Shown here: in pieces, positions 38,815-47,194 of the stretch | How positions within the stretch are numbered: position 1 is the stretch's first letter | Layout: every line of letters begins with the position of its first letter | Assembly: GCF_016056305.1 (NCBI RefSeq) | Contig: NZ_JAECZC010000001.1 | Span: forward strand, 26,673-90,672 | Direction of reading: 5' to 3' | Length of the DNA: 64,000 nt | Source of the DNA: Amazonocrinis nigriterrae CENA67 | GTDB lineage: Bacteria > Cyanobacteriota > Cyanobacteriia > Cyanobacteriales > Nostocaceae | The notes under the pieces: generated by a model | Told to the model about the DNA's origin: nothing | The model's input: only the letters and a program-made list of their open reading frames with translations | The model's database searches: none | Position numbers and translations under genes: made by a program

Positions 38815-38996
38815 GTGTCAGCGATGCTAAATAGTTGTACAAAATGATGAATTGATTCAACCATGTTGGAAGATGTAGCCCAATTTGCAGTTAGCTACCA
38901 CTTGCTTGTAAACCTATGTTCTCAGCCAGATTCAGCACAGTGAAATTTCTATGGCAGACCAAAAAAATGCGATCGCCTGAAAAAATAGTCATGCGA
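38815..38996 (-). pseudogene. Decayed C-terminal fragment of a cysteine-desulfurase-like gene
   Basis: Aligned by eye with the 3' end of the intact desulfurase-like gene (about 41465-41610). Shared blocks are GATGAATT-TTCAAC, ATGTAG-CCCAATT, CTACCACTTGCTT against CCGCCACTTGCTT, CCAGATTCA against TCAGATTCA, GAAATTTCTATGGCAGACCAA against the equivalent GAAATTGCCATGCCAAACAAA, and a GCGATCGC. Small gaps break the frame. It corresponds to the last 55-60 residues of the enzyme (around VWHGNFYALNLTLKLG to the C-terminus) and is clearly dead. Confidence 0.65.
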
Positions 38997-39268
38997 TCGC
39001 AGGTTTATAATTAACTGTTGCACATGGTAATTTCTATTCCAGGAATGTATCCCACATTCTGCACCCTCAACTGTCAGGTTTCCATCCCAGATTGTCACAG
39101 TGCAACTGAATTCATTGGCTGCGGTGACAATTGTCCAACATCCACCCTTGCACCTGAGTTCGGGGTTGTCTTTTGCAAGGATTGGGCAAACTTTATTAAT
39201 TTGGTAGATGTTGGCTACTTGGGTAAGCTCTATAGTACGTTGTACTACATCACTGGCAATCCTAGCAG

Positions 39269-39649
39269 ATGCAACTTTACTACCGGCCTGTTGTACTGGC
39301 TGTTGCCATACTCACTGCTATTTGTGAGGTTCAAGCTTTGAGAACTGCTGCACAAATATTTAAAACTAATGTCAGAGCAGGAGATTGGGTTACACGTTAC
39401 GGTGGAGAAGAATTCTGTATTGTCATGTCCAACACTGACCTCAACACAGGATATCAAATAGCTGAACGAATTCGCCTAGCTCTGAGCGAGGAAATCATAA
39501 CAGCCTATAACGGTCAGCAGTTTCGACTCACCACCAGTATTGGGGTTGTTCAACTAATGGAAGAAAATAACCTTGTGTCTTTGTTGCAGCGTGCCAGTGA
39601 TAAAGTCAGAGAGGCAAAGAAAAACGGGCGTAATCAAACCTGTTTGTGA
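39269..39649 (+). pseudogene. GGDEF (diguanylate cyclase) domain remnant
   Basis: The frame encodes the C-terminal two-thirds of a GGDEF domain: VQALRTAAQIFKTNVRAGDW, TRYGGEEFCIVMSNTDLNTG (GGEEF active-site loop), AERIRLALSEEI and LTTSIGVVQ, ending RASDKVREAKKNGRNQTCL. The first part of the domain, including the residues that normally bind Mg and start the fold, and all upstream sensory domains are missing. The preceding 30-odd codons are unrelated. Synthesis of cyclic di-GMP by this fragment is unlikely. It is probably a truncated gene, adjacent to another gene remnant at 38815-38996. Confidence 0.7.
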
Positions 39650-39851
39650 TTACTACAATATTATGAAGATAACTGACTGTATTTGAATACATTTTCAGTA
39701 TTTAAACCTCATACAACCTATAGAATTTATATTTGATTTCTGAAAAACCAAATTGGCTAGAAGCTTGGCATACAAAGTTTTGTTTCTCAGTATACTTAGT
39801 AAGATTCAAGTGCGATTTCTATAGGCGGATGTTAACTACAATACACTTCGC

Positions 39852-41078
39852 TTATTGATGCTCTAAATCCCTTAACAAACGGCGATGTGGCTGTATCAAT
39901 TCTCCTGAACGCACTACCAACACCGGAACTAGTTTTTGTTTTGCTAGCAATTGCTGACCTAGAGAGTCAAAAAACAGCCAATCACCTTCGACTAACTTGA
40001 GGATAGTGATATCTGCAACTGAACCAACTTGTAAAGTACCAATTTCTGCTTCAGCTTTGAGAACACGCGCTGGGTTAATGGTGACAGTGGCGATCGCTTC
40101 CACTAAATCCAATCCCAAAGCCATCAGTTTAGAAACAGCACCACATAAACTATAGTTCAAATTAGTGTCATTGTGAACACTCTTAAAGTCTCCGTGAACG
40201 TCGCTACTAATAGTATGAGGTCGGACTTTTTGCTGCATCATGCGCCAAGCAATATCAAAACTAAATTTCAGTCCATGTCCTAAATCTAAAAGTATCCCTC
40301 GTTCAATAGCTGTAAACAGCCACTCTGGAACTGTGGTACGGGTTCCCATTACTCCATCTGGTTGACAACTGTAACAGTGACCGAGTAAATCGCCGGCTTT
40401 CATATATGACAGCACATCTTCTACTACTTTGTCTGGTGATGGTCGATGTGCTTCCACTACAGGAAATAATTCTCCTGTGTGAACATATAAAGGTAGATGA
40501 GTGCGATCGCCTAATTGACGCGCTAATTCTAGTACACCCATACTCCAGCGAGATATAGATCCCGATTCAGCATGTACTTTAAAGCCACGGACAATCTCTG
40601 GATTTTCCTCAGCTAAATGTATCAGTGGATGTATATCTACCTTTTGCGGATTTTCCAGACCCGAAACTGTGTTTCCTATGGTTTGATCTGCTGCATGGTT
40701 AACTAAAAGAAAGCAGCGCACATCTGTTTTAGCTTTCTTGACAACACCTGATTTAAAACCTGCAAATGTAAACTGACTACTGCTACCCTGATCAACAACT
40801 GTAGTCACACCCGCATTGATACCAACATCGTCTGCGGATAAACCAAATGTAGTTACCCACTCGTAAACATGAGTGTGTAAATCGATAAAACCCGGACAAA
40901 TTACATAACCTTCAGCTGATATTGTGTGCTTAGCTTTGTAGCCAGATAAATGTTGAGCAATTGTAACAATTTTGCCGTTATTAACAGCAACATCAAAACG
41001 TCCATTAATTGATTGACTAGGGTCAACTACCCAACCATCTTTTAGGACTAAATCGTATAATTTTACATTAGTGTTCAT
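39852..41078 (-). CDS. Amidohydrolase/deacetylase family protein (dihydroorotase-like)
   Basis: A 408-residue metal-dependent hydrolase of the amidohydrolase superfamily. ILKDGWVVDPSQSINGRFDV-type beta-sandwich N-terminus, then CPGFIDLHTHVYEW supplies the HxH metal pair; later GVTTVVDQGSSS, FKVHAESGS, YVHTGE, GHCYSCQPDGVMG and TISSDVHGDF provide further metal or catalytic residues. The C-terminal ATVTINPARVLKAEAEIGTL and GSVADITIL close the sandwich domain. It resembles the EF_0837-type deacetylase/amidohydrolase group whose substrates are largely unknown. It reads in the same direction as the desulfurase-like gene about 360 bp upstream; the spacer is a repeat mosaic, so one operon is not certain. 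Confidence 0.85.
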   Translation of the reverse strand: MNTNVKLYDLVLKDGWVVDPSQSINGRFDVAVNNGKIVTIAQHLSGYKAKHTISAEGYVICPGFIDLHTHVYEWVTTFGLSADDVGINAGVTTVVDQGSSSQFTFAGFKSGVVKKAKTDVRCFLLVNHAADQTIGNTVSGLENPQKVDIHPLIHLAEENPEIVRGFKVHAESGSISRWSMGVLELARQLGDRTHLPLYVHTGELFPVVEAHRPSPDKVVEDVLSYMKAGDLLGHCYSCQPDGVMGTRTTVPEWLFTAIERGILLDLGHGLKFSFDIAWRMMQQKVRPHTISSDVHGDFKSVHNDTNLNYSLCGAVSKLMALGLDLVEAIATVTINPARVLKAEAEIGTLQVGSVADITILKLVEGDWLFFDSLGQQLLAKQKLVPVLVVRSGELIQPHRRLLRDLEHQ

Positions 41079-41435
41079 AAAACCTCCTAAGAGTTGGGAA
41101 AACTCTCATATTTGGGATAGAGGTAGCTTTCCATATTAACTCTTGATTCTGAAGAGAGATAACTTATTCTTGGCTAATACCATAGACTTCTTGCAGAAGT
41201 GGGGAAAAGGGTAAGGGGTAAAAGGGAAAGGGCTAATAAAAACCCTTTTCCCTTTAACTTTTTCCCTTTTCCCCCTCTTGCAAAAGTAACTTTTGCAAGA
41301 GGTCTCATACATAGCGGACTAACAGAAAATAAAGGTTTTTCAACCCGCGTAGGCGGGTTTTGTCTATCTAGCCACGACTTATAGCGGGGGCCTTGTATCA
41401 ATAAATTAAACTGCCCTTGCTAAAGCCAACTTCAA
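41079..41435. repeat. Repeat mosaic between amidohydrolase and desulfurase-like genes
   Basis: Contains a purine-rich run (GGGGAAAAGGGTAAGGGG, about 41200-41220) and its pyrimidine complement (CCCTTTTCCCTTTAAC and TTTTTCCCTTTTCCCC, about 41243-41275), then a palindrome CTTGCAAAAGTAACTTTTGCAAG (about 41277-41300). The TTTTGCAAGAGGTCT module at about 41293-41307 recurs at about 47810-47824. Also CAACCCGCGTAGGCGGGTT near 41341-41359. No gene. Confidence 0.65.
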
Positions 41436-42806
41436 TCAATTACTCAGCGCAGCAATTTCATTTAAAACTTGCAGTAGTTGATGAATTTCTTCAACTGTAT
41501 TGTAATGTAGCAGCCCAATTCGTACTAAGCCGCCACTTGCTTCTACACCTAACTTAAGAGTCAGATTCAAGGCATAGAAATTGCCATGCCAAACAAAGAT
41601 ACCGCGATCGCTTAAAGCTTTGGCAGTAAACTCCGGCGTTTGTCCAGCAAGTCTAATTGCTACGGTTGGTGTTCGCCAACTAAAGCGACTCGCATCAGTA
41701 ATGCCGTAGAAGCTTAAGCCAGGAATTTCTAACAGTCCTGAAATCAACTTGTGGCTGAGTTGTTTTTCATATTGCCCAATTGCTGACATTGCTGCTACCA
41801 AGGCAGCACGGCGACTATGATAGGCAGATGCGATCGCATGTGTAGGTTGATCGGGTGATGTCAAAAACCGCGGACAGCTGAATGTTTGTAATCCTTCCTT
41901 GTCTGCTTCTGCAAGGGCTAAAACCAATTCACTATCAACTGCGGGGGAAACATGACAACCTAATTTTGCTAAATAGTTAACCGCCGCCACCACACCCGCT
42001 AAACCTTCATGATTCAAAGTTCCTGTTTCCCAGCGTGATGGTAACTCATCTGGGGAAGGTTTTACTTTGTATGGAGTCAGTCTGCTAAGATGTTCGCGCT
42101 TGCCATAAAGAATGCCAACATGTGTCCCGAAAAACTTGTAAGCGGAACAAGCAAGAAAGTCACAGCCTAGTGCATGTACATTAATCGGTGCGTGAGGGGC
42201 ATAATGAACTGCATCGACGAAAACCCAAGCACCTACAGCATGGGCAAGCTTTACTATTGTTGCGACATCGTTGATTGTGCCCACAGCGTTGGAAGCGTAA
42301 CTCACGGCTACCAGCTTTGTGCGCTGGTTAATCTGTTGTGCCAAATCGTTCATATCTAAGGTGCAGTCTGCAACGTTGATATCAACAACGCGGATAATTG
42401 CGCCTTGTTCCTCCAACGCATACCAAGGAGAAACATTGGCAAAATGGTCGAGTCGGGTAACAACAATTTCATCGCCTGGTTGCAATTCCCGACCAATTGC
42501 TCGACTCACGGCGAAGGTGAGCGTAGTCATGTTAGCACCGAATACTACCTCATCGCTATTGCAACCCAAAAAATCAGCGATCGCAGCACGAGCTGAAGCA
42601 ATCAGCGCATCGGTACGCGCACTTGTGGCAAAAGCCCCGTGTGCATTAGCGTTTGACCTCACTAGATAGTCACTGATTGCATCTAGTACTGCTCCTGGTA
42701 CTTGAGTACCACCAGGCCCATCAAAGAAAATTGCAGGTTGACCGTTGATTTTTTGTGTAAGCGCCGGAAATTGGGCACGTATCCATTTCAGATCAAGAGG
42801 CTCCAT
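41436..42806 (-). CDS. Cysteine-desulfurase-like PLP enzyme (VC1184 type)
   Basis: A 456-residue class V aminotransferase-fold enzyme of the cysteine desulfurase-like group. Opening block IRAQFPALTQKINGQPAIFFDGPGGTQVP is typical of that subfamily. PLP-site features are AHGAFATSARTDALI, FGANMTTLTFAVSRA, the VFVDAVHYAPHAPI Asp/His pair and CSAYKFFGTHVGILYG with the Schiff-base Lys (about residue 232). C-terminal WHGNFYALNLTLKLG and GGLVRIGLLHYNT complete it. Cysteine desulfurase activity is not assured, since no Cys-loop as in IscS/SufS is apparent. A perfect 14-bp inverted repeat lies about 105 bp upstream, and a decayed second copy of its 3' end lies at 38815-38996. Confidence 0.85.
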   Translation of the reverse strand: MEPLDLKWIRAQFPALTQKINGQPAIFFDGPGGTQVPGAVLDAISDYLVRSNANAHGAFATSARTDALIASARAAIADFLGCNSDEVVFGANMTTLTFAVSRAIGRELQPGDEIVVTRLDHFANVSPWYALEEQGAIIRVVDINVADCTLDMNDLAQQINQRTKLVAVSYASNAVGTINDVATIVKLAHAVGAWVFVDAVHYAPHAPINVHALGCDFLACSAYKFFGTHVGILYGKREHLSRLTPYKVKPSPDELPSRWETGTLNHEGLAGVVAAVNYLAKLGCHVSPAVDSELVLALAEADKEGLQTFSCPRFLTSPDQPTHAIASAYHSRRAALVAAMSAIGQYEKQLSHKLISGLLEIPGLSFYGITDASRFSWRTPTVAIRLAGQTPEFTAKALSDRGIFVWHGNFYALNLTLKLGVEASGGLVRIGLLHYNTVEEIHQLLQVLNEIAALSN

Positions 42807-43575
42807 AGCAAACTCCTCTTTTAATAGTATTTTACTTATGGTTTCAATCGCAGTAAAACATTAACTTTAGTATTTATTTGGCGATTTCACACCAGTAATT
42901 ATATTCAGACAAATTTCAACAAAAAACTTTTGTTGAAATTTCGCTTATTTCATCGAAATTTACTAAATTGAAAATATGTTACTGATAATTAATCACTATC
43001 TATATTTTGTCTCCAGTATTACTAAAATTATTTGGTTTTACTGTGATTTTAATATCTATTTTACTTGATAGCACAATTTATCCAAAATAGCTCTAGTTAT
43101 TGTTAAAACCTAATTTGAGGAGATATTCCTGTTTATATAAATGCTCAAAGTCATTTATTCACAATACTCAAGTTATAATTTTTTGCATGATAATAGATGC
43201 TTTTCATTTCAGAAATTTATGGTTAATAATAACCTTAATTATATTAATTGCTAGCTCTATAAGGTCATCTCGAAGGCTGTTTTTATAGTTAATTTGTTGG
43301 TTTTAGTAATTATTTCTAACCTTTTATTTGATTATATGCTTTATTCATAGTTTATGTAAGATATTTACGTTAGTTAAAAATTCTGTAACTGTTCCTTCAT
43401 AATTGGTTACAAAATCATTCCCTAAGAGATAGCAATACAGCTAAAACTGCATTCATAAACTATTCCTGTTCTAGATTTAAAAGGTTTTCTTGGGTGCTTT
43501 TACTGTCACTAACTCACAATGTCGCCATAACTGTGATCTGTGGGGCGATCGCAGGACAGCAAAGCTATAGTAAAA
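42807..43575. other. Long AT-rich intergenic region
   Basis: About 770 bases. A perfect inverted repeat, AAATTTCAACAAAA / TTTTGTTGAAATTT (42911-42941), stands near the desulfurase-like promoter. The remainder is AT-rich with no supported gene; the frame at 43100-43288 has no protein-like features. Confidence 0.5.
42911..42941. promoter_or_regulatory. Perfect 14-bp inverted repeat, possible operator
   Basis: Arms AAATTTCAACAAAA and TTTTGTTGAAATTT with a 3-base spacer. GAAATTTCG and TCGAAATTT echo the arm sequence in the next 20 bases. It lies about 105 bp before the desulfurase-like ATG and has no T-tract beyond the arm itself, so an operator is at least as likely as a terminator. Confidence 0.45.
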
Positions 43576-43590
43576 TGATAATCATTACCA
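43576..43590. promoter_or_regulatory. Zur-box-like palindrome
   Basis: TGATAATCATTACCA matches the 7-1-7 Anabaena Zur-type consensus TGATAATNATTATCA with one mismatch and contains the core AATGATAATCATT palindrome. It lies 330 bp before the CDF transporter ATG; the intervening DNA (about 43620-43820) is dispersed-repeat sequence, so the box may have been displaced. A Fur site would look similar. Confidence 0.5.
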
Positions 43591-43609
43591 ATAGCAATAT
43601 TTTGGGGAC

Positions 43610-43825
43610 TCCAAGATTGGGAATTGAGTACAGAGAAAATATTCTGACAGGATTTAGGCAGGCTTTGAATGCCCATCAATTCTTGATACCCCAGTCCCCA
43701 ATCCCCATTGCCCCTAATCCCCAACGCCACTTGCGCGGCTGGCTGCCGGGAAACCCGTCCAACGCAGTGGCTCCTCCCTGCGGTCGTGGGGGCCCCGAGT
43801 TCCCCAGTCCCCAGTCCCAAACTTA
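43610..43825. repeat. Dispersed-repeat block upstream of the CDF gene
   Basis: CCCCAGTCCCCAATCCCC heptamer-like runs (about 43690-43722), CAACGCAGTGGCTCCTCC (also near 35667) and GTCGTGGGGGCCCCGAGTTCCCC (compare 824-845 and 10698-10720). No gene is supported in either strand. Confidence 0.65.
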
Positions 43826-43919
43826 ATACTTTTACCTCAGATTAAACCTGACTTATTGAATTGTTAACTATAACACTGATAAATTTAGGCTAAGATGTAC
43901 AGGTATTTAAGTATTAAAA

Positions 43920-44732
43920 ATGATGCTTTCATCACAAGGGCATCAGACAGATAGCTCAGTATATGAGTTAGGTTCTAGTCGCTCTCTTAGTTTAAATTCC
44001 AAGCAATCAAACCAAGTTAAGCAAAAGATTCAGGCGTTACGGACTGCCTTAGTTTTACTTAGCACTTTTTTTTGTGTGGAATTAGGTGCAGGAATTTGGA
44101 GTAATAGTCTGTCACTTTTAGCAGATGCAGAACACATTCTTTCGGATGTAGCAGCATTAGGTCTGGCACTGGTGGCAATTTGGTTATCTCAATCCATGTC
44201 TGGGCGGACTGTGTTTGGGCGCTATCGATTAGAAGTTTTAGCAGCCCTGGTTAACGGTATCGGTCTGGCTTGTATTGCTGGTTGGATCGTCAGAGAAGCT
44301 GTAGTGCGGTTGCAATCTCCACCTACAGAAATTCTCGGCTTACCAATGTTGATAACTGCATTGATTGGTCTAGCGGTTAACAGCATTAACGTCCTGTGTC
44401 TGCATGGATGTAGCCATCATGACCTGAATATCAAAGGTGCATTTCTTCATCTGTTGGCAGATTTAGCCAGTTCCGTAGGAGCTGTACTGGCAGCGATCGC
44501 GGTGATTTGGCTGAATTGGACTTGGGCTGATGGAGTCATAAGCTTAGGAGTGGCAGGACTTATAGGGCTTTTTGCTGCTTATTTAGTGATTCAGAGCATC
44601 AATTGTCTACGTGGTCAGGTTGGTAATGTTAACAATGCGTCCTGCCTATGTGATTTGCCAAAAGAAGAGTGTAGCGATCGCGCTTCAGCAGAAAAGCTAT
44701 TATTTCCATCCTTACAGGAGCTGATTCAATGA
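43920..44732 (+). CDS. Cation diffusion facilitator (CDF) transporter, zinc-type
   Basis: A 270-residue inner-membrane cation/proton antiporter with about six hydrophobic segments. The metal site shows HxxxD in TM2 (SLLADAEHILSDVAALGLAL) and HxxxD in TM5 (GAFLHLLADLASSVGAVLAA), the pairing usual for Zn-selective CDF proteins. GRYRLEVLAALVNGIG is also a family block. The usual C-terminal cytoplasmic domain is much shortened; instead the tail has CLCDLPKEEC, a possible metal-binding cluster. Its stop codon overlaps the next ATG (ATGA at 44729), so the downstream small protein is translationally coupled. Adjacency to an alkaline phosphatase, a zinc enzyme, suggests zinc export for its metallation. 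Confidence 0.85.
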   Translation: MMLSSQGHQTDSSVYELGSSRSLSLNSKQSNQVKQKIQALRTALVLLSTFFCVELGAGIWSNSLSLLADAEHILSDVAALGLALVAIWLSQSMSGRTVFGRYRLEVLAALVNGIGLACIAGWIVREAVVRLQSPPTEILGLPMLITALIGLAVNSINVLCLHGCSHHDLNIKGAFLHLLADLASSVGAVLAAIAVIWLNWTWADGVISLGVAGLIGLFAAYLVIQSINCLRGQVGNVNNASCLCDLPKEECSDRASAEKLLFPSLQELIQ

Positions 44733-44962
44733 TTTTATTACTCAAACGGTACAAGCGTTTATTTCCTTGGATGATATCTGGGCTACTGATTGCCTTCCTA
44801 CTATCCTTGGGAGGACTAGAGCAAAAACCAGCTACAGCCCTTAGCCCAACTCAAGCCACTCCCTTTGCTCAATCAGCTCCTACCTCTACTGGGTCAAGCC
44901 TGGGTGCTACATACTCAGACTTCGCTGCAACTCATCTAGAACCCAATTTTTATCAGTATTAA
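44729..44962 (+). CDS. Small exported protein coupled to CDF gene
   Basis: A 77-residue protein whose ATG overlaps the CDF stop. Its N-terminus (MILLLKRYKRLFPWMISGLL then IAFLLSLGG) is a signal-peptide or anchor sequence strikingly like that of the alkaline phosphatase 220 bp downstream (MISFLQKYKRTLAFGMVGLL). The remaining 40 residues are Ser/Thr/Pro/Ala-rich (TQATPFAQSAPTSTGSS) and end HLEPNFYQY, with no recognised domain. It may be a periplasmic accessory peptide or a relic of a duplicated exported gene. Overlap with the CDF gene argues that it is translated. Confidence 0.6.
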   Translation: MILLLKRYKRLFPWMISGLLIAFLLSLGGLEQKPATALSPTQATPFAQSAPTSTGSSLGATYSDFAATHLEPNFYQY

Positions 44963-45068
44963 CTGTTAACACCATTTCCAAAAATATTTGCAACACATGA
45001 ATCGGCTGTAGGGGCGTACAACTAACTGTACATCCCTAGAGTATCTTTCAAAGGCAATACCGTAACTG

Positions 45069-45156
45069 ACCCTAGCCTTTAGGCTAGGGTCTTGGAGAAT
45101 CACTGCGACTCAAACAAATTGAGTCGTGCTTTTTCCCATGCCTTCATGGCTTGGGT
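45069..45156. promoter_or_regulatory. Three consecutive hairpins before alkaline phosphatase gene
   Basis: Hairpin 1: ACCCTAGCCT/AGGCTAGGGT (45069-45090). Hairpin 2: CGACTCAA/TTGAGTCG (45106-45126), followed by TGCTTTTT, a terminator-like T-tract. Hairpin 3: CCCATGCC/GGCTTGGG (45135-45155), imperfect. The last stem ends about 25 bases before the phosphatase ATG. It could be a terminator for the CDF operon, a leader that regulates phosphatase expression, or a relic of a transposon end. Confidence 0.5.
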
Positions 45157-45179
45157 TTCCACAAATTCCATGAGGTTTT

Positions 45180-47150
45180 ATGATTTCATTTTTGCAAAAG
45201 TACAAGAGAACGCTGGCTTTTGGTATGGTTGGCCTTCTTTGTACCCTTCTGCTGGTAATTGGTAATTATGTATTTCAGCCAACCCTAGCCTCTGGCAATG
45301 GGGTGAACGTAATTATCATGATTGGCGATGGTATGGGTTGGAATATGGCACGGGCCGGGGCGCTTGCCAAAGGCGCTCCCTTTTACACTAGCGGTAAAGG
45401 CACTGGTCTGAGCTTTCAAAATCTGACTGGATATGGACTAGTGACGACTTACGGCACAACGATTCAAGGAAACACACCACAAAAACCAGAAAATCAGCCG
45501 CATTTGACAGGTAACTCTGCCCTAGATGGAACTAATCCACTCACAGGTGCAAGTCCTATTCGTCCCAACTTCTCATTCCAGCCTACTCCTTTTAATCCTG
45601 GTGAACGACTTGATGGCAATAGCTTAGCAGAGGGTAACTTGACAGGCTACGACCCTAGTAGAGGAGGCCCTGTTCCTTGGATTCCTTTGACCCCTGCTAA
45701 TCCTGGTACATACGAGAAAGAGTACATTAAGTACAGCTATCCTGACTCTGCTAACACCGCTACGACTCTTTACACGGGTGTAAAGAGCTATAACAACGCG
45801 ATGGGAGTAGATATCTATGAGAAGAAGCTGAAAACCATCCTGGAAATTGCTAAGGAAAATGGTAAAGCTACAGGTCTGGTGACTTCCGTACCTATTAGCC
45901 ACGCAACACCTGGTGCTGCTGCCTCTTTTGTCAATCGTCGTAGTAAGTATGACAGTAAGTACGACCCCAACAAAACCAACCAAGACAGCATTTTGCAACA
46001 GACATTACTCAACTTTCAACCCAATGTTTTGTTAGGTGGTGGTCATCCTCTAGACTTTGACAATAAAGGTAGTACAGGCCCAGTCTATCAATACACCTAT
46101 ATCACACAAGACACCTACGAGCATCTCAGAGATAACCCCAGCCCTACATCCAATCGTTATGGCTACAACTTTTTAGAACGTGGCCCAAATGCAACTCAGA
46201 CACTACTAGACACGGCTGGGGAAATCGACCCAAATAATGGAGGCAGATTATTTGGTTTATATGGTGCCCGTGGACAAGAAGGCAACCTTCCCGTTAGTTC
46301 CTCCAAGGGAGACTACAGTCTTACAGGTCTGAACAACGGTTCACTCTACAGCTCAGTTGTCAAGTCAATCAACGTTAGTGCGGGGCAAACTGCCGCCGAC
46401 TGTCCATCAGGTAAAATTATTCCTGCCACAGCTGGGGATTGTGTGCCTGTGGTTGATGCAGCAGGAAATCCGATTTTTGGGCCTACACCTGATACTGTCC
46501 GTCCTCTGTCTCCTGGTGAAACTGATGCTAGCTTCATCGCCAGAGAAATTAACGAAAATCCTACTTTGGCTGATTTGGCCAAAGCAGCTTTAACAGTTCT
46601 CGGTAAAGACAGAGATGGCTTCTGGTTGATGATTGAGGGGGGTGACATCGATTGGTCTGCTCATGATGACAACATGGACAACTTGATTGGGACTGTCAAT
46701 GATTTTGACAAGGCAGTCCAAGAGGTGATTACCTGGATTAACAACAATGGTGGTTGGGAAAAGAATTTGTTAATCGTGACTGCTGACCACGACCACTATC
46801 TAACCCTAAATAACGACTTTGTATCGAAGCTAATTCCTAATCCTGACCCCAGTAAAGCTAGAGGATTGAAGTATAACGCTAAGGACATTACTTTCAATAA
46901 GCACAATCCTAAAGATGCCGGACACTTCTGGGGGTCTGATCCGAATTATAAGTACCTCTGGGGTAGTCATAGTCGGCGGATTGTCCCTGTTTACTACCAA
47001 GGTGCATACTCATCAACTCTCACCCGATTCCAGGGACAAAAAATTGAGTTCACAGATTCCTCTGGTACTTACGATGCGCCTGGTGTTCGAGGAGTACTTG
47101 ATCAGAGCCATATTTTTCAGGCTATGAAAACAGCCCTCACGAGTCAGTGA
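45180..47150 (+). CDS. Alkaline phosphatase (PhoA-type superfamily), exported
   Basis: A 656-residue periplasmic or secreted phosphomonoesterase. After the signal peptide (residues 1-38, ending PTLASGNG) come the metal-binding VIIMIGDGMGWNMARA, the nucleophile block YPDSANTATTLYTGVKSYNN, and TSVPISHATPGAAASFV. Later blocks are WLMIEGGDIDWSAHDDNMD and LLIVTADHDHYL, with the final metal His in GSHSRRIVPVYYQG. It is about 200 residues longer than E. coli PhoA because of insertions (around 85-165 and 330-450), a feature of large cyanobacterial enzymes. It would release phosphate from organic esters. Its likely partners are the upstream CDF transporter (zinc) and the downstream PEP-CTERM protein. 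Confidence 0.88.
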   Translation: MISFLQKYKRTLAFGMVGLLCTLLLVIGNYVFQPTLASGNGVNVIIMIGDGMGWNMARAGALAKGAPFYTSGKGTGLSFQNLTGYGLVTTYGTTIQGNTPQKPENQPHLTGNSALDGTNPLTGASPIRPNFSFQPTPFNPGERLDGNSLAEGNLTGYDPSRGGPVPWIPLTPANPGTYEKEYIKYSYPDSANTATTLYTGVKSYNNAMGVDIYEKKLKTILEIAKENGKATGLVTSVPISHATPGAAASFVNRRSKYDSKYDPNKTNQDSILQQTLLNFQPNVLLGGGHPLDFDNKGSTGPVYQYTYITQDTYEHLRDNPSPTSNRYGYNFLERGPNATQTLLDTAGEIDPNNGGRLFGLYGARGQEGNLPVSSSKGDYSLTGLNNGSLYSSVVKSINVSAGQTAADCPSGKIIPATAGDCVPVVDAAGNPIFGPTPDTVRPLSPGETDASFIAREINENPTLADLAKAALTVLGKDRDGFWLMIEGGDIDWSAHDDNMDNLIGTVNDFDKAVQEVITWINNNGGWEKNLLIVTADHDHYLTLNNDFVSKLIPNPDPSKARGLKYNAKDITFNKHNPKDAGHFWGSDPNYKYLWGSHSRRIVPVYYQGAYSSTLTRFQGQKIEFTDSSGTYDAPGVRGVLDQSHIFQAMKTALTSQ

Positions 47151-47194
47151 ATTTCATCAGTCATCTTGGACTTGTTCTTTATCAAGGGAAAAAA

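Noticed and set aside
39018..39341. 107-codon plus-strand frame
   Set aside because: No recognisable motif; overlaps the GGDEF remnant in a different phase within a decay zone.
43819..43870. Pho-box-like repeats before the CDF gene
   Set aside because: TTTTACCT and TTAAACCT are spaced 12 rather than 11 bases and match the consensus poorly.
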